64,000 nt of DNA, from positions 28,391,626 to 28,455,625 of the forward strand of contig CM063110.1 in NCBI GenBank assembly GCA_031841125.1, written 5' to 3'. The notes under the pieces were generated by a model. It worked only from the letters and a program-made list of their open reading frames with translations, had not been told where the DNA came from and did not search any database. Positions 51,801-58,174 of this stretch are shown here, piece by piece (the stretch's first letter is position 1; each line of letters starts with the position of its first letter). A program made the translations under genes and the position numbers. The stretch comes from Acanthococcus lagerstroemiae. Lineage: Eukaryota > Arthropoda > Insecta > Hemiptera > Eriococcidae.

Positions 51801-54318
51801 TCTGAATTTGAATTTCATTTCGCGCATTTACTGTGATACTGCCAGCATACAAAAAATTCTTATCTCAAGGGGGGATTCATCCTCCTAATTCCCCCTCCCC
51901 CTGGCCACGCCACTGGATGGAGGGGACAAATTAACTTGACCTGTAAACATTTGATCCTATCCTGGTCCGAGTGCTCAATATTCAAATTTATGCTTGAGAA
52001 GAGAAGAAATTGACTTCGGAAATCGATGGCGTATTGAAGTAATAATGCTCTTCCGGTCGTTATTTAAAATATTCCTTCAAATTGTGCCTGTAAGCTCATG
52101 AATGCTTAATTTTACATTAGAGGCCGAAATCAGAGTCGGTTCAAAAATCTCATGAAAAATTGAAAAGTAATGAAGGAAAAGAGAATCCGCATATTTGAGT
52201 ACTTGTTCCGATTTTGCAGCCAAGGTTAGTTTCGTCTATTTGAAATTTGAATTTTAGCTTTTGGAACCCGTTTCTCGGCCGGATCAGAGATGATCGTGTA
52301 TTTGGAATCGATCATTCGAAAACATCGTATTTAGATGAAAGGTTCGCATTTCTCTATCAAGTCAGTCGTGCTCCCACTCTTCTCTTATTTGTGAAGGGAG
52401 CAAATTATAAATCTGGTAGAATAATCGTTATCACCAATCCAAAAATTCTCATAGGTACCACGCGAAAATCTGCGTTGATCATCTGTTGATCTAGTCATTG
52501 GTTCAAGTAGTACCGTGAGCTAAAATGTCTTACTGATCTATGTAATAATTCACGTAAATATGGGATTTAATGACAGATTTTACTTCCTGCAGGTAGAGAA
52601 CTATTCGTCATACTGATCTATTTTTTCTCTGTCGCATTTACAGGAACTCTCTTCGAAACTTAATAGTTCAAAAAGTTCTCCAGAAGGTAGCAGCAAATCC
52701 GACAGCAACAAATCCGACGAAGATTTCGTGACTGCATCCGAGTGCACCGGAACACCACCGTCCCGGACATCGTCGTATCATACGGCATCTGAAGAAGAGC
52801 CGGCCTCTCCGTGGTGGGATATCGATCCATCACTTTCCTCCGAAAACGAAGTAGAGACTGTTAGAGCTAAAATTCCAGCGAAACAGTCATCCGAGGTACT
52901 AATGATATTCTCGAATTAAGAGAATTGATTATAAGTGAGATGACCTTCAAATTTGATCAGATTAGTAGATTACGAATTGCATGTGCTTAGAAAGTAGGTA
53001 CATTTATGTGTAATTTTATGCATTCGTTCGGTTAAAGGTCTCATTCAAGTACTGATCAAGTGACATTTCCAGTTAGTACTGCTTGTCATTAAAAAAAAAA
53101 TTATTTTCTGACATTTTATCACGGTCGTAACTAGCAAGATTTTTGTGAGGGAAGGCATAGAAAGTAAAAATACTCACTAAAATGTAAAAGATTCGAGTAA
53201 AACCTGAGGTCAGGAAGAAAAGAGTTTTCATTTTTACAATTTTGTCGACTGCCTACAGAGACGAAACTTGACTCTCAGTTTGGCAAGAGGAGGAGAGGGG
53301 GAGGGAGAAGAAAAATTAGCCGAAAAACTTTATAAAAAATAGAAACATTGCCAATTTTTCAATCAGAATACTTTTTAATTGAAAAAAAAAAAAAAAAAAA
53401 CACACAAACAAACAAACGTTCTTAAAACAGCCAAATTATTGGTGGGGGGGGGGGGTTAAACCCTATAGTTTCGTCCCTGACTGCCTACTAGAATTTACCG
53501 AGTGCCGACTTTTTCCAAGCATCATTTGAGAAGAAAAGGATGCGTTGATGCCCACTACCTCTGTACTTCCTCGTGACTTCTATCTTGCGTTTCATAAAGA
53601 TATGAGGACTGTTTAGGTCAACTTCAAATGCCGAACTGAACCTTCCAAGTTGTAAATATTTTGCCCTCTACTGCTGATTTTCATGAAATTAATCAACAGT
53701 GGTACCTACAATTTATGTTTTCAATGTCAACAACATACACTGTCGAATGTATTGGTTCCTCAATGTCGACCAGTCCCCACGAATTAATTCCAGGAATGCA
53801 CTTCACGATTCTCTTTGAAATTCCTCAGCGTTAAAGACTTCGTTTCTTTCGAAGTAAATCTGTTCCAATTTCACGATTTTCGTCGTAATGTTTATGTATT
53901 CGTTTTCAAGGAAATCACTTCGAAGATAATTCAGCAAGTGACCGAAACACGAAAAATCCAGTTGTCACCCGTGGATGGCTGCTCAGATCTTAAAGAAACG
54001 GTGTACCACGAAAAAGAAAACAAATACCAGCTGAAGCCGAAGCTCATCATCGAACCGTTACACGCGCTGCATCAGCAACCATTCCCAAGTTACAGTAATG
54101 AGAAGACACAACCGCCCCAGTATCTGGATATGAAACAGAAAAGCATAGTCAACGAAGAATTGCTGCATAATTTGAAACAGAACGCTAAGTTAGCGATGAA
54201 TCAGAAACGGGTTATCGAAAATTTAGTTCAGGTACACGTTGAGAATCCGAGTTCAGTTTCCGATAGTTTCCGGTATCAAGAGCGTTTCATGAAGCAAGCG
54301 ATCACTGGAATTTTCTGA
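24617..54318 (+). CDS. SESTD1: SESTD1-like SEC14/CRAL-TRIO and spectrin-repeat protein, 15 coding exons
   Basis: Seen: 15 exons with GT..AG borders join in frame to about 977 residues, coding from ATG 24685 to TGA 54318. Residues 1-155 form a CRAL-TRIO domain (PGGRD near 18-22, RPEAFWDK near 96-103, LPEELGG at 135-141, then YNHRLWIENR). Residues about 156-700 are charged, helical and spectrin-like; about 701-977 is a polar tail with a Ser/Asp/Glu cluster near 765-800. Known: vertebrate SESTD1 (about 696 residues) has the same order, binds phosphoinositides, and has been linked to TRPC4/5 channels and to Dact1/Vangl2 planar-polarity signalling; it lacks the RhoGEF domain of its relatives Trio and MCF2. 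Inference: orthologue of SESTD1, from matched starts (MEAS versus MEAT) and matched segments such as the QLLQA, FWDK and A.EWL..L motifs. The 29.6-kb span is due to transposon-filled introns. The C-terminal tail is extra. Other CRAL-TRIO/spectrin proteins are less likely because no DH domain follows. Confidence 0.88.
24983..25166 (+). CDS. SESTD1: SESTD1-like exon 2: CRAL-TRIO core
   Basis: Encodes residues 56-117, including the hydrophobic strand GLCIIINAQ, the amphipathic helix, and the strand leading into RPEAFWDKQK, a CRAL-TRIO hallmark. The acceptor used is AG at 24981-24982; the AG eight bases upstream would give a stop codon. The preceding intron is only 131 bp. Donor GGG|GTATGT, phase 0. 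Confidence 0.87.
25425..25498. repeat. Exact tandem duplication of 37 bp
   Basis: The unit begins CCTACTTGGGTTTCTAGTGC and ends TTCAGTAGCAG; two identical copies sit back to back in intron 2. Perfect identity implies a recent event. Confidence 0.9.
26083..27260 (-). pseudogene. R1/Jockey-type non-LTR retrotransposon, RNase H and C-terminal part
   Basis: Minus-strand frames give DAGIPPLSYRRMQLTAKLLV (the linker after reverse transcriptase), then ILCFTDGSKYN with ASIYTAEL, VLSDSLSSLRS and LIWIPSH, the catalytic D-E-D and final motifs of a LINE RNase H, and then TRLRIGHNTPHTHLL followed by CPHCEDEDPLTVDHLFSCP, the C-terminal Cys/His knuckle of these elements. Frames shift near 26330-26500 and 26940-26980. 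The reverse transcriptase is missing upstream, so this is a 5'-truncated dead copy in intron 2, antisense to the host gene. Confidence 0.9.
27720..28059. mobile_element. hAT-type element, CAGGAACGGGCC ends
   Basis: 340 bp. The left end CAGGAACGGGCC and right end GGCCCGGCCCTA are inverted with a few changes. The flanking direct repeat TCCTGACT is perfect (27712-27719 and 28060-28067). GGCGCCCCGTGCAA occurs near both ends in the same orientation. It lies in intron 2. Confidence 0.8.
28261..28676 (-). mobile_element. tRNA-derived SINE with 11-bp target duplication
   Basis: On the minus strand the element starts GGGTGGCTTGGTGGCCGAGT (A box TGGCCGAGTGG as in Leu/Ser-type tRNAs), has a B box GGGTTTGAATC about 45 bases later, and ends in an AT-rich (AAT)n-like tail. 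The flanks carry a perfect 11-bp direct repeat AAACTAAGAAT (28250-28260 and 28677-28687). RNA polymerase III head, simple-repeat tail and target duplication together define a SINE. It is 416 bp, in intron 2 and antisense to the gene. Confidence 0.9.
28835..29068. mobile_element. TA-flanked TIR element, copy 1
   Basis: 234 bp. Left TAAGTGTAAGGGAACCAACC, right GGTTGATTCCCTTACGCTTA, an imperfect inverted pair. The interior matches the copy at 42294 (GAGAACACGTGATTCGAAGT, TCGGGGGCCCAATTTTGAAA, TCTACTTTTTACGCTCTTTC). TA at each end suggests a Tc1/mariner-type non-autonomous element. Confidence 0.75.
29136..29252. repeat. Fragment of a GGTGCAGCCAG-ended element
   Basis: Reverse complement shares GGTCTTGA, GGAGGGTGT and TTAGAGGG-like words with the sequence at the right edge (63926-64000). 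There is a C-run on the right. Only a fragment; no flanking duplication. Confidence 0.4.
29489..29980 (+). pseudogene. hAT (ZBED5/FAM200-like) transposase fragment
   Basis: Frames read KLNELNRSLQGRHETIISST then DKIEGFQKK, a stop, and then SNYFPL, GWVQNPF, DEAEDLDLN, FNDLCVDS, and ASLWFSLKTSYPLLVAKAV. This is the segment just before and into the C-terminal dimerisation (hATC) region of ZBED5/GTF2IRD2/FAM200-type transposases. The open frame from 29609 then runs into unrelated sequence. No BED finger or catalytic Asp region is present. It lies in intron 2 in the sense orientation. Confidence 0.82.
30130..31760. other. Intron 2 remainder
   Basis: AT-rich intron sequence with several T and A runs and no recognised element or exon, ending in the ATTACAG acceptor of exon 3. 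Confidence 0.45.
31763..31876 (+). CDS. SESTD1: SESTD1-like exon 3: end of CRAL-TRIO domain
   Basis: Encodes 38 residues (118-155), with the strand VIYIPVSRL and the conserved LPEELGG..VYNH..WIENR block that closes CRAL-TRIO domains of the SESTD1/MCF2/Trio group. Acceptor ATTACAG and donor ATA|GTGCGT keep phase 0 on both sides. It follows a 6.6-kb intron filled with transposons. Confidence 0.9.
32029..32206 (+). CDS. SESTD1: SESTD1-like exon 4
   Basis: Encodes residues 156-215 (part): KVEGFVKLAENAVINLE and onward, a helix directly after the CRAL-TRIO domain, as in SESTD1 (VFEKF..). Acceptor GTGCAG, donor GCAG|GTTCGT, exit phase 1. Heptad-like spacing of hydrophobic residues suggests a helix. 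Confidence 0.87.
32458..32642 (+). CDS. SESTD1: SESTD1-like exon 5
   Basis: Encodes residues 215-276, rich in Glu, Gln and Lys (AEQLEKQ-type helices, QIVQGKM, EESWIDVQKR), with a Trp in the position common in spectrin helix A. Acceptor GGGCAG, entry phase 1, donor AAA|GTAAGA, exit phase 0. Confidence 0.87.
32672..32952. mobile_element. TIR element with AGGGTGRCCA ends in intron 5
   Basis: 281 bp. The left end TAGGGTGACCAGTTT pairs with the right end TTGGCCACCCTG. The interior repeats GTCAGGGAA/GTCAGGAAA words. Flanks share only ACTAA, so the target duplication is unclear. The end sequence is of hAT type. Confidence 0.6.
33392..33547 (+). CDS. SESTD1: SESTD1-like exon 6
   Basis: Encodes 52 residues (277-328). 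The VCQVTNWILGTGETLL motif corresponds to MQVVNWLEGPG.E.L of vertebrate SESTD1, and the following L..NHE.LE resembles the KHEEIE of a spectrin helix B. Acceptor TTACAG, donor AGG|GTCGGT, phase 0 both sides. Confidence 0.88.
33630..33821 (+). CDS. SESTD1: SESTD1-like exon 7
   Basis: Encodes 64 residues (329-392): YAEILHKLD..., then a helix ending RRRNVLITSARFFRLVSE, which matches the L.FRQNLLQAALEFHGVAQ segment of vertebrate SESTD1. Acceptor TTACAG, donor GAG|GTACTC, phase 0 both sides. Confidence 0.88.
33904..34072. mobile_element. hAT-type element in intron 7
   Basis: 169 bp. Left CAGAAGCACAAATAGG and right CCTATTTGCGCCTGTG are inverted with three mismatches in 16. A perfect 8-bp duplication GTAGGTAC flanks it (33896-33903 and 34073-34080). 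G- and C-runs lie inside each end. It makes up about 60% of the 291-bp intron. Confidence 0.85.
34113..34218 (+). CDS. SESTD1: SESTD1-like exon 8
   Basis: Encodes residues 393-428 (part), with an A.ENTLEELQNSL helix equivalent to QTLKLLEEKLKS of vertebrate SESTD1. Acceptor TTCCAG, donor TTG|GTAATT, exit phase 1. The intron before it is mostly a transposon (33904-34072). Confidence 0.85.
34400..36250. other. Intron 8, no further exon supported
   Basis: AT-rich. A 45-base block at 35059-35103 is bounded by TTGCAG and GTAATT, but its phases do not fit exons 8 and 9. Nothing else recognised. Confidence 0.4.
36279..36589 (+). CDS. SESTD1: SESTD1-like exon 9
   Basis: The largest internal exon, residues 428-531. 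It has long helices, EKELVKEGEKLSDLLSIP (compare EKGQGLLDQIS) and a segment ending HSYEKNAIQ that leads into the next spectrin unit. Acceptor CTTCAG, entry phase 1, donor CAG|GTTAAT, exit phase 0. Confidence 0.88.
36671..36793 (+). CDS. SESTD1: SESTD1-like exon 10
   Basis: Encodes 41 residues (532-572): AIEWLDELYKVMLESH.HIG, equivalent to AVEWLSELLDALLKTHIRLG of vertebrate SESTD1, the clearest spectrin-type W in the protein. Acceptor TTTTAG, donor AAA|GTAAAT, phase 0. The intron to exon 9 is only 81 bp. Confidence 0.92.
36937..37128 (+). CDS. SESTD1: SESTD1-like exon 11
   Basis: Encodes 64 residues (573-636): TFEFGCQLLQAALVLRQSC and ...RLRVSSVFHRNVDQ, closely following YDYGRQLLQATVVLCQSL and RLEMAIAFHSNAEK of vertebrate SESTD1. 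This exon gives the strongest family match. Acceptor CACAG, donor CAA|GTATAG, phase 0. Confidence 0.93.
37224..37417 (+). CDS. SESTD1: SESTD1-like exon 12
   Basis: Encodes residues 637-701 (part): a helix, then a basic stretch (KKRTQLKNTLLLRES) and ...RMLKTRLREPLCPCD. This is the point where vertebrate SESTD1 ends. Acceptor CGCAG, donor ATAA|GTAAAT, exit phase 2. Confidence 0.84.
37498..37546. repeat. 20-bp perfect inverted repeat (hairpin)
   Basis: Arms 37498-37517 (ATAAAACTTGGTTAAAAATA) and 37527-37546 pair perfectly across a 9-base loop. It sits at the start of the 11-kb intron, 80 bases after exon 12. Confidence 0.8.
38050..39830. repeat. Degenerate GACTCATTCAG repeat
   Basis: The word RACTCATTCAGA and variants recur at 20-40 base spacing over about 1.5 kb, interrupted by family B elements. 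The same word set continues at 40190-40260 and 40780-41040, and weaker traces occur near 4930, 5300, 13650, 15350 and 17280. There is no fixed period. Confidence 0.65.
38863..39096. mobile_element. Family B hAT-type element
   Basis: 234 bp. Left CAGGGACGTTGCGAAGAG, right ATTTTCGTCCTTA. Flanks GTCCAGAC (38855-38862) and GTCGAGAC (39097-39104) match at 7 of 8. It is inserted inside the GACTCATTCAG repeat. Confidence 0.72.
39832..40173. mobile_element. Family B hAT-type element
   Basis: 342 bp. Left CAGGAATGTACCGAAAAG, right AATCGGTACATCTCTG. A perfect 8-bp duplication CTCGTCAA flanks it (39824-39831 and 40174-40181). The internal block with CCCAAGTATC.AAGCAAA is partly repeated. Confidence 0.87.
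40262..40737 (+). pseudogene. LINE ORF2 C-terminal fragment (RTE/CR1-like tail)
   Basis: A frame from about 40262 reads SVLRSILGVHLRGKIKTKSI, is interrupted, and resumes as YKIRKLKFKYAGHMAR, GNPDKWN, LWTP, RKGRPATHLIDEI, then WKQTATNRKARKRVTETYAQRW and a stop near 40715. This is the conserved region after reverse transcriptase in RTE/CR1-type LINEs (pattern K..W.GH.AR..D.RW, GRP..RW.D.I, W...A.DR..W). It is 5'-truncated, with a 121-bp insertion at 40333-40453 shifting the frame. Confidence 0.88.
40317..40453. mobile_element. 105-bp insert flanked by 16-bp direct repeats
   Basis: CCATTATAAAACAACT occurs at 40317-40332 and again at 40438-40453, with 105 unrelated GC-rich bases between. Removing one copy plus the insert restores a plain LINE alignment, so this is an insertion with target-site duplication. 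The insert has imperfect complementary segments (GATGCGATGCC and GGCATGCGTGCATC) and no poly(A). Confidence 0.75.
42294..42503. mobile_element. TA-flanked TIR element, copy 2
   Basis: 210 bp. Left TAAGCAAAACAGAACCAAG and right CTTGGTTCTGTTTTGCTTA are exact inverted copies (19 bp). The interior matches the copy at 28835, but that copy's ends read differently in the middle, so ends have changed in parallel on both sides. Confidence 0.82.
43171..43357. mobile_element. 187-bp foldback element
   Basis: Arms of about 70 bases: left AGCACCTGGAAACAACCGAT..., right ending TTGGTTGTTTCCAGGTGCT. Inner words GGACATCCGCCATCTTGAGT and ACTCAAGATGGCGGATGTCC, and GCGCGG/CCGCGC, also pair. A 7-bp direct repeat GTTCTGA flanks it (43164-43170 and 43358-43364). 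The middle of about 40 bases is unpaired. Confidence 0.83.
43813..45720 (-). pseudogene. LINE fragment: ORF1 and start of ORF2 endonuclease
   Basis: Minus strand from the right: a coiled-coil segment NRMESLEKENTQLRRQIEEM (near 45650), then an RRM/CTD-like part with VAAHWLP, MIVKFNHFDVKTKFIKAAKR, CDDHLTQATKEVL, KFVWIRIGKIMVRYDKESPA and IRVRSTEDV, typical of LINE ORF1p. Next is ORF2: LASEDRILEVEHALKTIKWD and VIGISEIKRKGEK, then YYYGNTAGHRG, GFYVKEPLKDRI, SERIAVLKI, AIIQEYAPT and FNAKIGPKE, the exonuclease/endonuclease/phosphatase (EEP) nuclease. It ends at a C16 run (43797-43812). Several frameshifts are present and a hAT element splits ORF2. Dead copy; the reverse transcriptase is absent. Confidence 0.88.
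44249..44508. mobile_element. hAT-type element, CAGTGGCGGATC ends, nested in LINE ORF2
   Basis: 260 bp. Left CAGTGGCGGATC and right GATCCGCCACTG are exact 12-bp inverted repeats. The 8-bp duplication ACCTATGA is perfect (44241-44248 and 44509-44516). It splits the LINE nuclease between KWDVIG and ISEIKRKG; removing it and one duplication copy makes the frame continuous. Confidence 0.95.
46620..46810. repeat. TGTC/TGTT microsatellite-like tract
   Basis: Starts with four perfect CTGT units (near 46638), then decays into spaced CTGTTT/TGTCTG words. Confidence 0.7.
46820..47438. other. Intron 12 remainder
   Basis: AT-rich with T runs; nothing recognised. Confidence 0.4.
47447..48175. mobile_element. 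729-bp hAT-type element, CAGGGTTGG ends
   Basis: Left CAGGGTTGG and right CCAACCCTG are exact inverted repeats. Flanks CCTTACAC (47439-47446) and CTTTACAC (48176-48183) match at 7 of 8. Subterminal regions on both sides are packed with ATTTTACAT/ATGTAAAAT words, which could be transposase-binding repeats. No coding frame. Confidence 0.85.
48577..48748 (+). CDS. SESTD1: SESTD1-like exon 13
   Basis: Encodes residues 701-758: NDNNEIAITTISEKLSEVT and onward, acidic and helix-like. The acceptor is TTTTAG at 48575-48576 after a long T tract; entry phase 2 fits exon 12 across an 11.2-kb intron. Donor CAG|GTAATT, phase 0. A second AG twelve bases downstream would suit entry in phase 1. Confidence 0.75.
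50220..51235. repeat. 1-kb degenerate tandem repeat in intron 13
   Basis: The unit is about 30-60 bases and is built of CCGATGAAATTCTTCGGAAA, TATCGGAGA and TTTTCCCGAA words, repeated more than 15 times with heavy divergence. Many units contain the self-complementary pair TTCCGA/TCGGAA. No start-stop frame is conserved. Confidence 0.75.
51670..51915. mobile_element. hAT-type element related to family A by its ends
   Basis: 246 bp. Left CAGTGGCGTAGCCAGAATTT, right CTGGCCACGCCACTG. A perfect 8-bp duplication GATGGAGG flanks it (51662-51669 and 51916-51923). The interior does not match family A, so the ends are shared while the body differs. Confidence 0.92.
52644..52895 (+). CDS. SESTD1: SESTD1-like exon 14: Ser-rich tail
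   Basis: Encodes 84 residues (759-842), rich in Ser, Lys, Asp and Glu (SSKSDSNKSDEDF) plus TPPSRTSSYHTASEEEPASPWWD. Likely disordered and phosphorylatable, by inference from composition. Acceptor TTACAG, donor GAG|GTACTA, phase 0. No counterpart in vertebrate SESTD1 known to me. Confidence 0.8.
53256..53479. mobile_element. Family C hAT-type element in intron 14
   Basis: 224 bp. Left CAGAGACGAAACTTGACT, right TATAGTTTCGTCCCTG. A perfect 8-bp duplication ACTGCCTA flanks it (53248-53255 and 53480-53487). It defines the true ends of the copies at 3722 and 4554. Confidence 0.92.
53911..54318 (+). CDS. SESTD1: SESTD1-like exon 15: C terminus and stop
   Basis: Encodes the last 135 residues (843-977), starting EITSKIIQQVTETRK and ending MKQAITGIF then TGA at 54316-54318. 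Contains a His/Pro/Gln-rich stretch and a final helix rich in Asn, Gln and Lys. Acceptor TTCAAG; phase 0. A CAG|GTACAC inside the exon (near 54234) could be an alternative donor, but no later exon is visible. Confidence 0.78.
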   Translation, partial: EITSKIIQQVTETRKIQLSPVDGCSDLKETVYHEKENKYQLKPKLIIEPLHALHQQPFPSYSNEKTQPPQYLDMKQKSIVNEELLHNLKQNAKLAMNQKRVIENLVQVHVENPSSVSDSFRYQERFMKQAITGIF

Positions 54319-55380
54319 TTAACACCTTCACATAGAATTACCGAAACTGTCCATAGTGCAGATATTGTTTGTTACAGATGTGTTTCCTGTGTTTGTATTT
54401 CTCATCGATTTTATGTATTTTAGTCTTGCATTATTAACATGATGAATTATGATAACCAACGCTTTTTGCGAGTTAATACCGTCGCTTCTTGGTGTACTAA
54501 GATTGTGAGAAAATGACAGACTGCGATTTCTTGCGGGTGGGTCCATTAGCTCGGATGTGGATGAAAGGGTTGTCTAGAGTAACTCTTTCTTCATTGGTAT
54601 CGTTTTCGAGGGACTAATTTGTCTCTTTTATTTGCATTGACGTAAAACGTATACGTTATTGGTACGCTTTACTATAGTTAGAAATGAAAAAAATGTGTGG
54701 TACGAAGGGTGAAACTGAAGGGGCAGATTCGCCTCTTGTTATATTATGCAATCTAGATAGACATTCAATCATTCAATCTCCTTTCCATTTAATGCATTCG
54801 TGGACGAGTTTTCGCTCGCTGTTGTTCTGTTCTCAAGTGTGCTGAAACCTGCACATGGATTCGTCGCATTCGCAGTCTTGGGATTAAAATGTGCAAAGCC
54901 GATTTCGATAGTGTAAGAAATGTTGGTCTTTTCAAATTTAATTTGTGTTTTATGAGTACAGCTGTGTGCTTGTCAGTGGAATCCAGTTACCTGATAGCTA
55001 GTTCACAAAAAAAAAAAAGTCGAAGGTCTGATATGAAACTACGTTGTATCACCCCTGTACTGAGTACTAGAAACGTGACTTGAACAATGGTTTTGGAATT
55101 GGGCAGAATGCGACCGTTGTACAAAAAAACGCCGCATTAACTAAGGAAGGAGAAGGGAATGATCCTTGGTGAAAGCGGTCGAGATCCTTCTGGACTGGAG
55201 GGCGGTCATTATGTGATTTAGTTTTGTTCGCGTACGTTACACGTTTTCGGCTCAGTTTCGTGCGCATTCGCGTTGTTTTGTAGCCTGTGTCAGTTTGAGA
55301 ATTTGGTGAGTTTCACTAAACATTTCTTGTCCTTAGAATAACGTAGGTTATGTACTTATATAGTTATGTGCGTGTACTTA
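54319..55380 (+). other. Probable 3'UTR and downstream spacer of the SESTD1-like gene
   Basis: AT-rich sequence after the stop at 54318 with no convincing coding potential. An ATTAAA near 54885 is a possible weak polyadenylation signal; no AATAAA was seen close to the stop. The true transcript end cannot be fixed from sequence alone. Confidence 0.4.
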
Positions 55381-56520
55381 GGAGTGAAAAGCAGCCTGAC
55401 GCGAGAGAGAAACGAACAAAGCAGAGCGAGCGAATCGGGTGTAATGTTCGCTAGATAGGGTTTCTCTTCAGTAAGAGGTTTCGGTAGTCTGCATTGTCAA
55501 ATGGTGAGTACTACAGGTGAGGTGTCTCAGAGTTCAGCTCGAGCACCCGGTACAGTCCTGTAGCCAACGGAAGTTCAGGCGAACGGTTGTGTTGGTCAAA
55601 GGTGGACGCTGGTGGGAGGACAGTCCTGCGGGATGTCCATTGCACGCCTGCAGTTCGCTTCGTGTGCGGGTCGGTGGATCACAATCGTAGTCAGGGTGAG
55701 TCAGACGGACTTGATTCACTTGTCTAGGGACACCATGGGGGAGGGTCGCGCCTTCCAGAACCTGTGGCCAGTGTAGTAGCACTGGGAGCTGCGGCCTGGT
55801 CAGGGAACACTGTGTCACGGAGGTGGGGAGAATTCGGTTGATGACAGCCTCCATTGCACGTCACAGCCAGCGTTGATGCGTTAACGTTTAGGTGGTCTAC
55901 TGTCATACATTGATGGCGCTAAGGGCGTTTAGTCGGTAGGGTCACCTCGGCATGCTCTTGGGCGACACTGGAAGGGGCTGCCCTCGGTGCTGGGATCGGA
56001 ACCTGTATGGCTCCATCTCGCCAAGTCAACGTAAAAGGAGGTGAGTGACACCTCGCACTACTAGTTGTGTGGGCTAGAGTGCGGAGCTGGGAAAACACTC
56101 ATTGCATGTGGTAGCTGGCGCTGGGCTGATCACTCAGCGTCGGGGGAAGTGAGATTATGTCTTGCTCAAAGTTGTGCACACTGTAGATAGGATGCTTCTG
56201 TGAGGCATACCCTGCGGGGATTTACAGCTGGCAGATGGTACTGCTGCCGCTGTTGGGACATCGCGTTGCGCCTTAAGTTGGCTTTGCCAGAGGAGCAGAG
56301 CGGTATGGGCCAGAGGGGCCCGATTTGTACCCATGGTGTGAATGTCCAAGAACTGGAGGCCTGTGTTTTGAGAGGCGTCATGGCTGACTACGCGAAAATG
56401 CGAGATCAAGTGTATGATCTTGGATATGATATCTTAGCGGCTAAGATAGGTGGACAAGAGTGCTCATCTTTTGGTTTCTACAGTGTACAAGATTGAACGA
56501 ACTATTCTGGATCCTGCCGG
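55380..56520. other. GC-rich stretch of unknown nature
   Basis: About 1.1 kb clearly GC-richer than its surroundings, with recurring words (CCATTGCACG, CTGCGGG, GGGAAAACACTCATTGCA, TGGTAGCTGG-like). The longest plus frame is 98 codons (56200-56493), ending VYDLGYDILAAKIGGQE, without a recognised family. It could be a decayed mobile element or a non-coding transcript. No terminal repeats were found. Confidence 0.35.
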
Positions 56521-56529
56521 CTGAACTAG

Positions 56530-57900
56530 TACTTTGGCCTACTCATCCTGACGTGAGTTAGTATTAATTAGTGTCATTATTTAGGTTTTCAACAAAAAAA
56601 AACAACCGAGATTTCTTAAAGATTTCCTACAGTAATAACATTTATAATAGGATTTTTCGGATTATGAGGGGGCAATCTTCGTTTACTGCTATTTGAGACC
56701 CTGAATTCACGTTTGGTTCGTTTGATGCCACATGAACTTAGATGAAATATGCTGTTCCGAAAAGTGTTCGTGTGTCTTTCAATACTTAGTTATTACGTAC
56801 TAGCTGACACATCGTCCTCAGTAGCCTTTCTACGTCATAGAGTTGATCTGGGTCGTGGTTTTAGGGAGCAAATAATGAAACCGAAGATTTTATTTCAACG
56901 TTGCTCATTTTTTTTCTTGTACTGTGAATTTGTAAGAAGTTCTCGCATCGACGTTTGAAATATCGTTTACAAGTCTCCAGATCTTTATTTCTAACAAAAA
57001 CATTCCATCAGTCAAGAAATTTTAATTTCTCCTTTTTCTTTGAGGAAATAAAAGTTTCACCAACGAGTTTTCTAAATAGTTCATTTCCCGGTGAGGGCCT
57101 TCTCGCTGTTGAATTTCAAAATTCACTTTCTTCAACATATTAGAATCAGCGGACATGACAATAGTAAAAAAAAGTGTGGATATTTGTTTAGTTTTTGTGA
57201 GTGATGAAGAATTTCTACATATACTTCTATAGTTGGAAAATTATATGTATCTTCATCATCAATCATCTATGATAGGCGACATCCGTATCCCAATTGTTAA
57301 AATGTTTATTCAAACTTGGATCTCTATGGATGAAGTCGGATGGCGTTTCCACCCCTCTAGCCATAACCTCATCATCGTTCTCCATATCCATATCATCTTC
57401 TAAATGGATGAAAAAACAAATTCGACAGCCTCTCTCGTAAGGGGGTCGTTGGTGAAGACTTGTATCTGGTATACGTGAACACGGAATACATATAATATTA
57501 ACGTTGGTAGGTAGGTACTTGAATAGTTTTCTAAAAATGGTAAGTACAGTGTATACAGTTTGTGAATTAAGAACACGAGTACTGATTCACCGAATCCAAG
57601 CTCAGAATGGTTGAAAGGTCCCTTCCCCCTCGAACTGAAAACGCCTTCATCAAAAGATATGATCTTTTGATCGCATCAGAAGAATGGAGGAAATCAGGAA
57701 CTTTTCTTTTGGCTTGTCGGTGTCAGAATCTTTCTAGGGTGCAAAACTACTGTTTTACAATCAAGAGAATTAGACCCCTCCCCCCTTGTCCGCGGCGTAC
57801 ATCTTCTAAGCCATGTGTAATGATTATTTACAAGAACCTTCTTGAATGTTCATATAATGTCATAAAACTACAGATGAGTCACTGAAATGCGAAAATAGCG
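56530..57900. other. Non-coding stretch
   Basis: AT-rich; short frames without family features. Nothing recognised. Confidence 0.4.
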
Positions 57901-57911
57901 ACGCAACCGGA

Positions 57912-58174
57912 CAGTACCGTAACCAGGATTTTCCTAATGGAGGGGGGGGGCGAAGTAAGATTTTAAAGGGAGAAGAAGTCGAAAACTGAGGTATTTTTTT
58001 AAAATTTCCGATATTAGAAGACTATTTTATAAAAAATGTAAGTAAAACTACTGCTCGAGCAAAATTTTTTCGAAAATACGTGTTTTAAAGGCGAAAATTT
58101 GCTCATTTTTGCTTATCTTACATTCAATTTCAGGTGCCTTGGGGGAGGCATTCGCCCCCTTGGCTACGCCACTG
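57912..58174. mobile_element. hAT-type miniature element, family A, copy 3
   Basis: 263 bp. Left CAGTACCGTAACCAGGATTT, right TTGGCTACGCCACTG. Flanks CAACCGGA (57904-57911) and CAACCGGG (58175-58182) match at 7 of 8. The internal body matches the copies at 372 and 13827. Confidence 0.85.

Noticed and set aside
56200..56493. 98-codon frame in the GC-rich island as a host protein
   Set aside because: No recognised domain, and opposite-strand frames overlap it at similar length; kept only as a composition anomaly.
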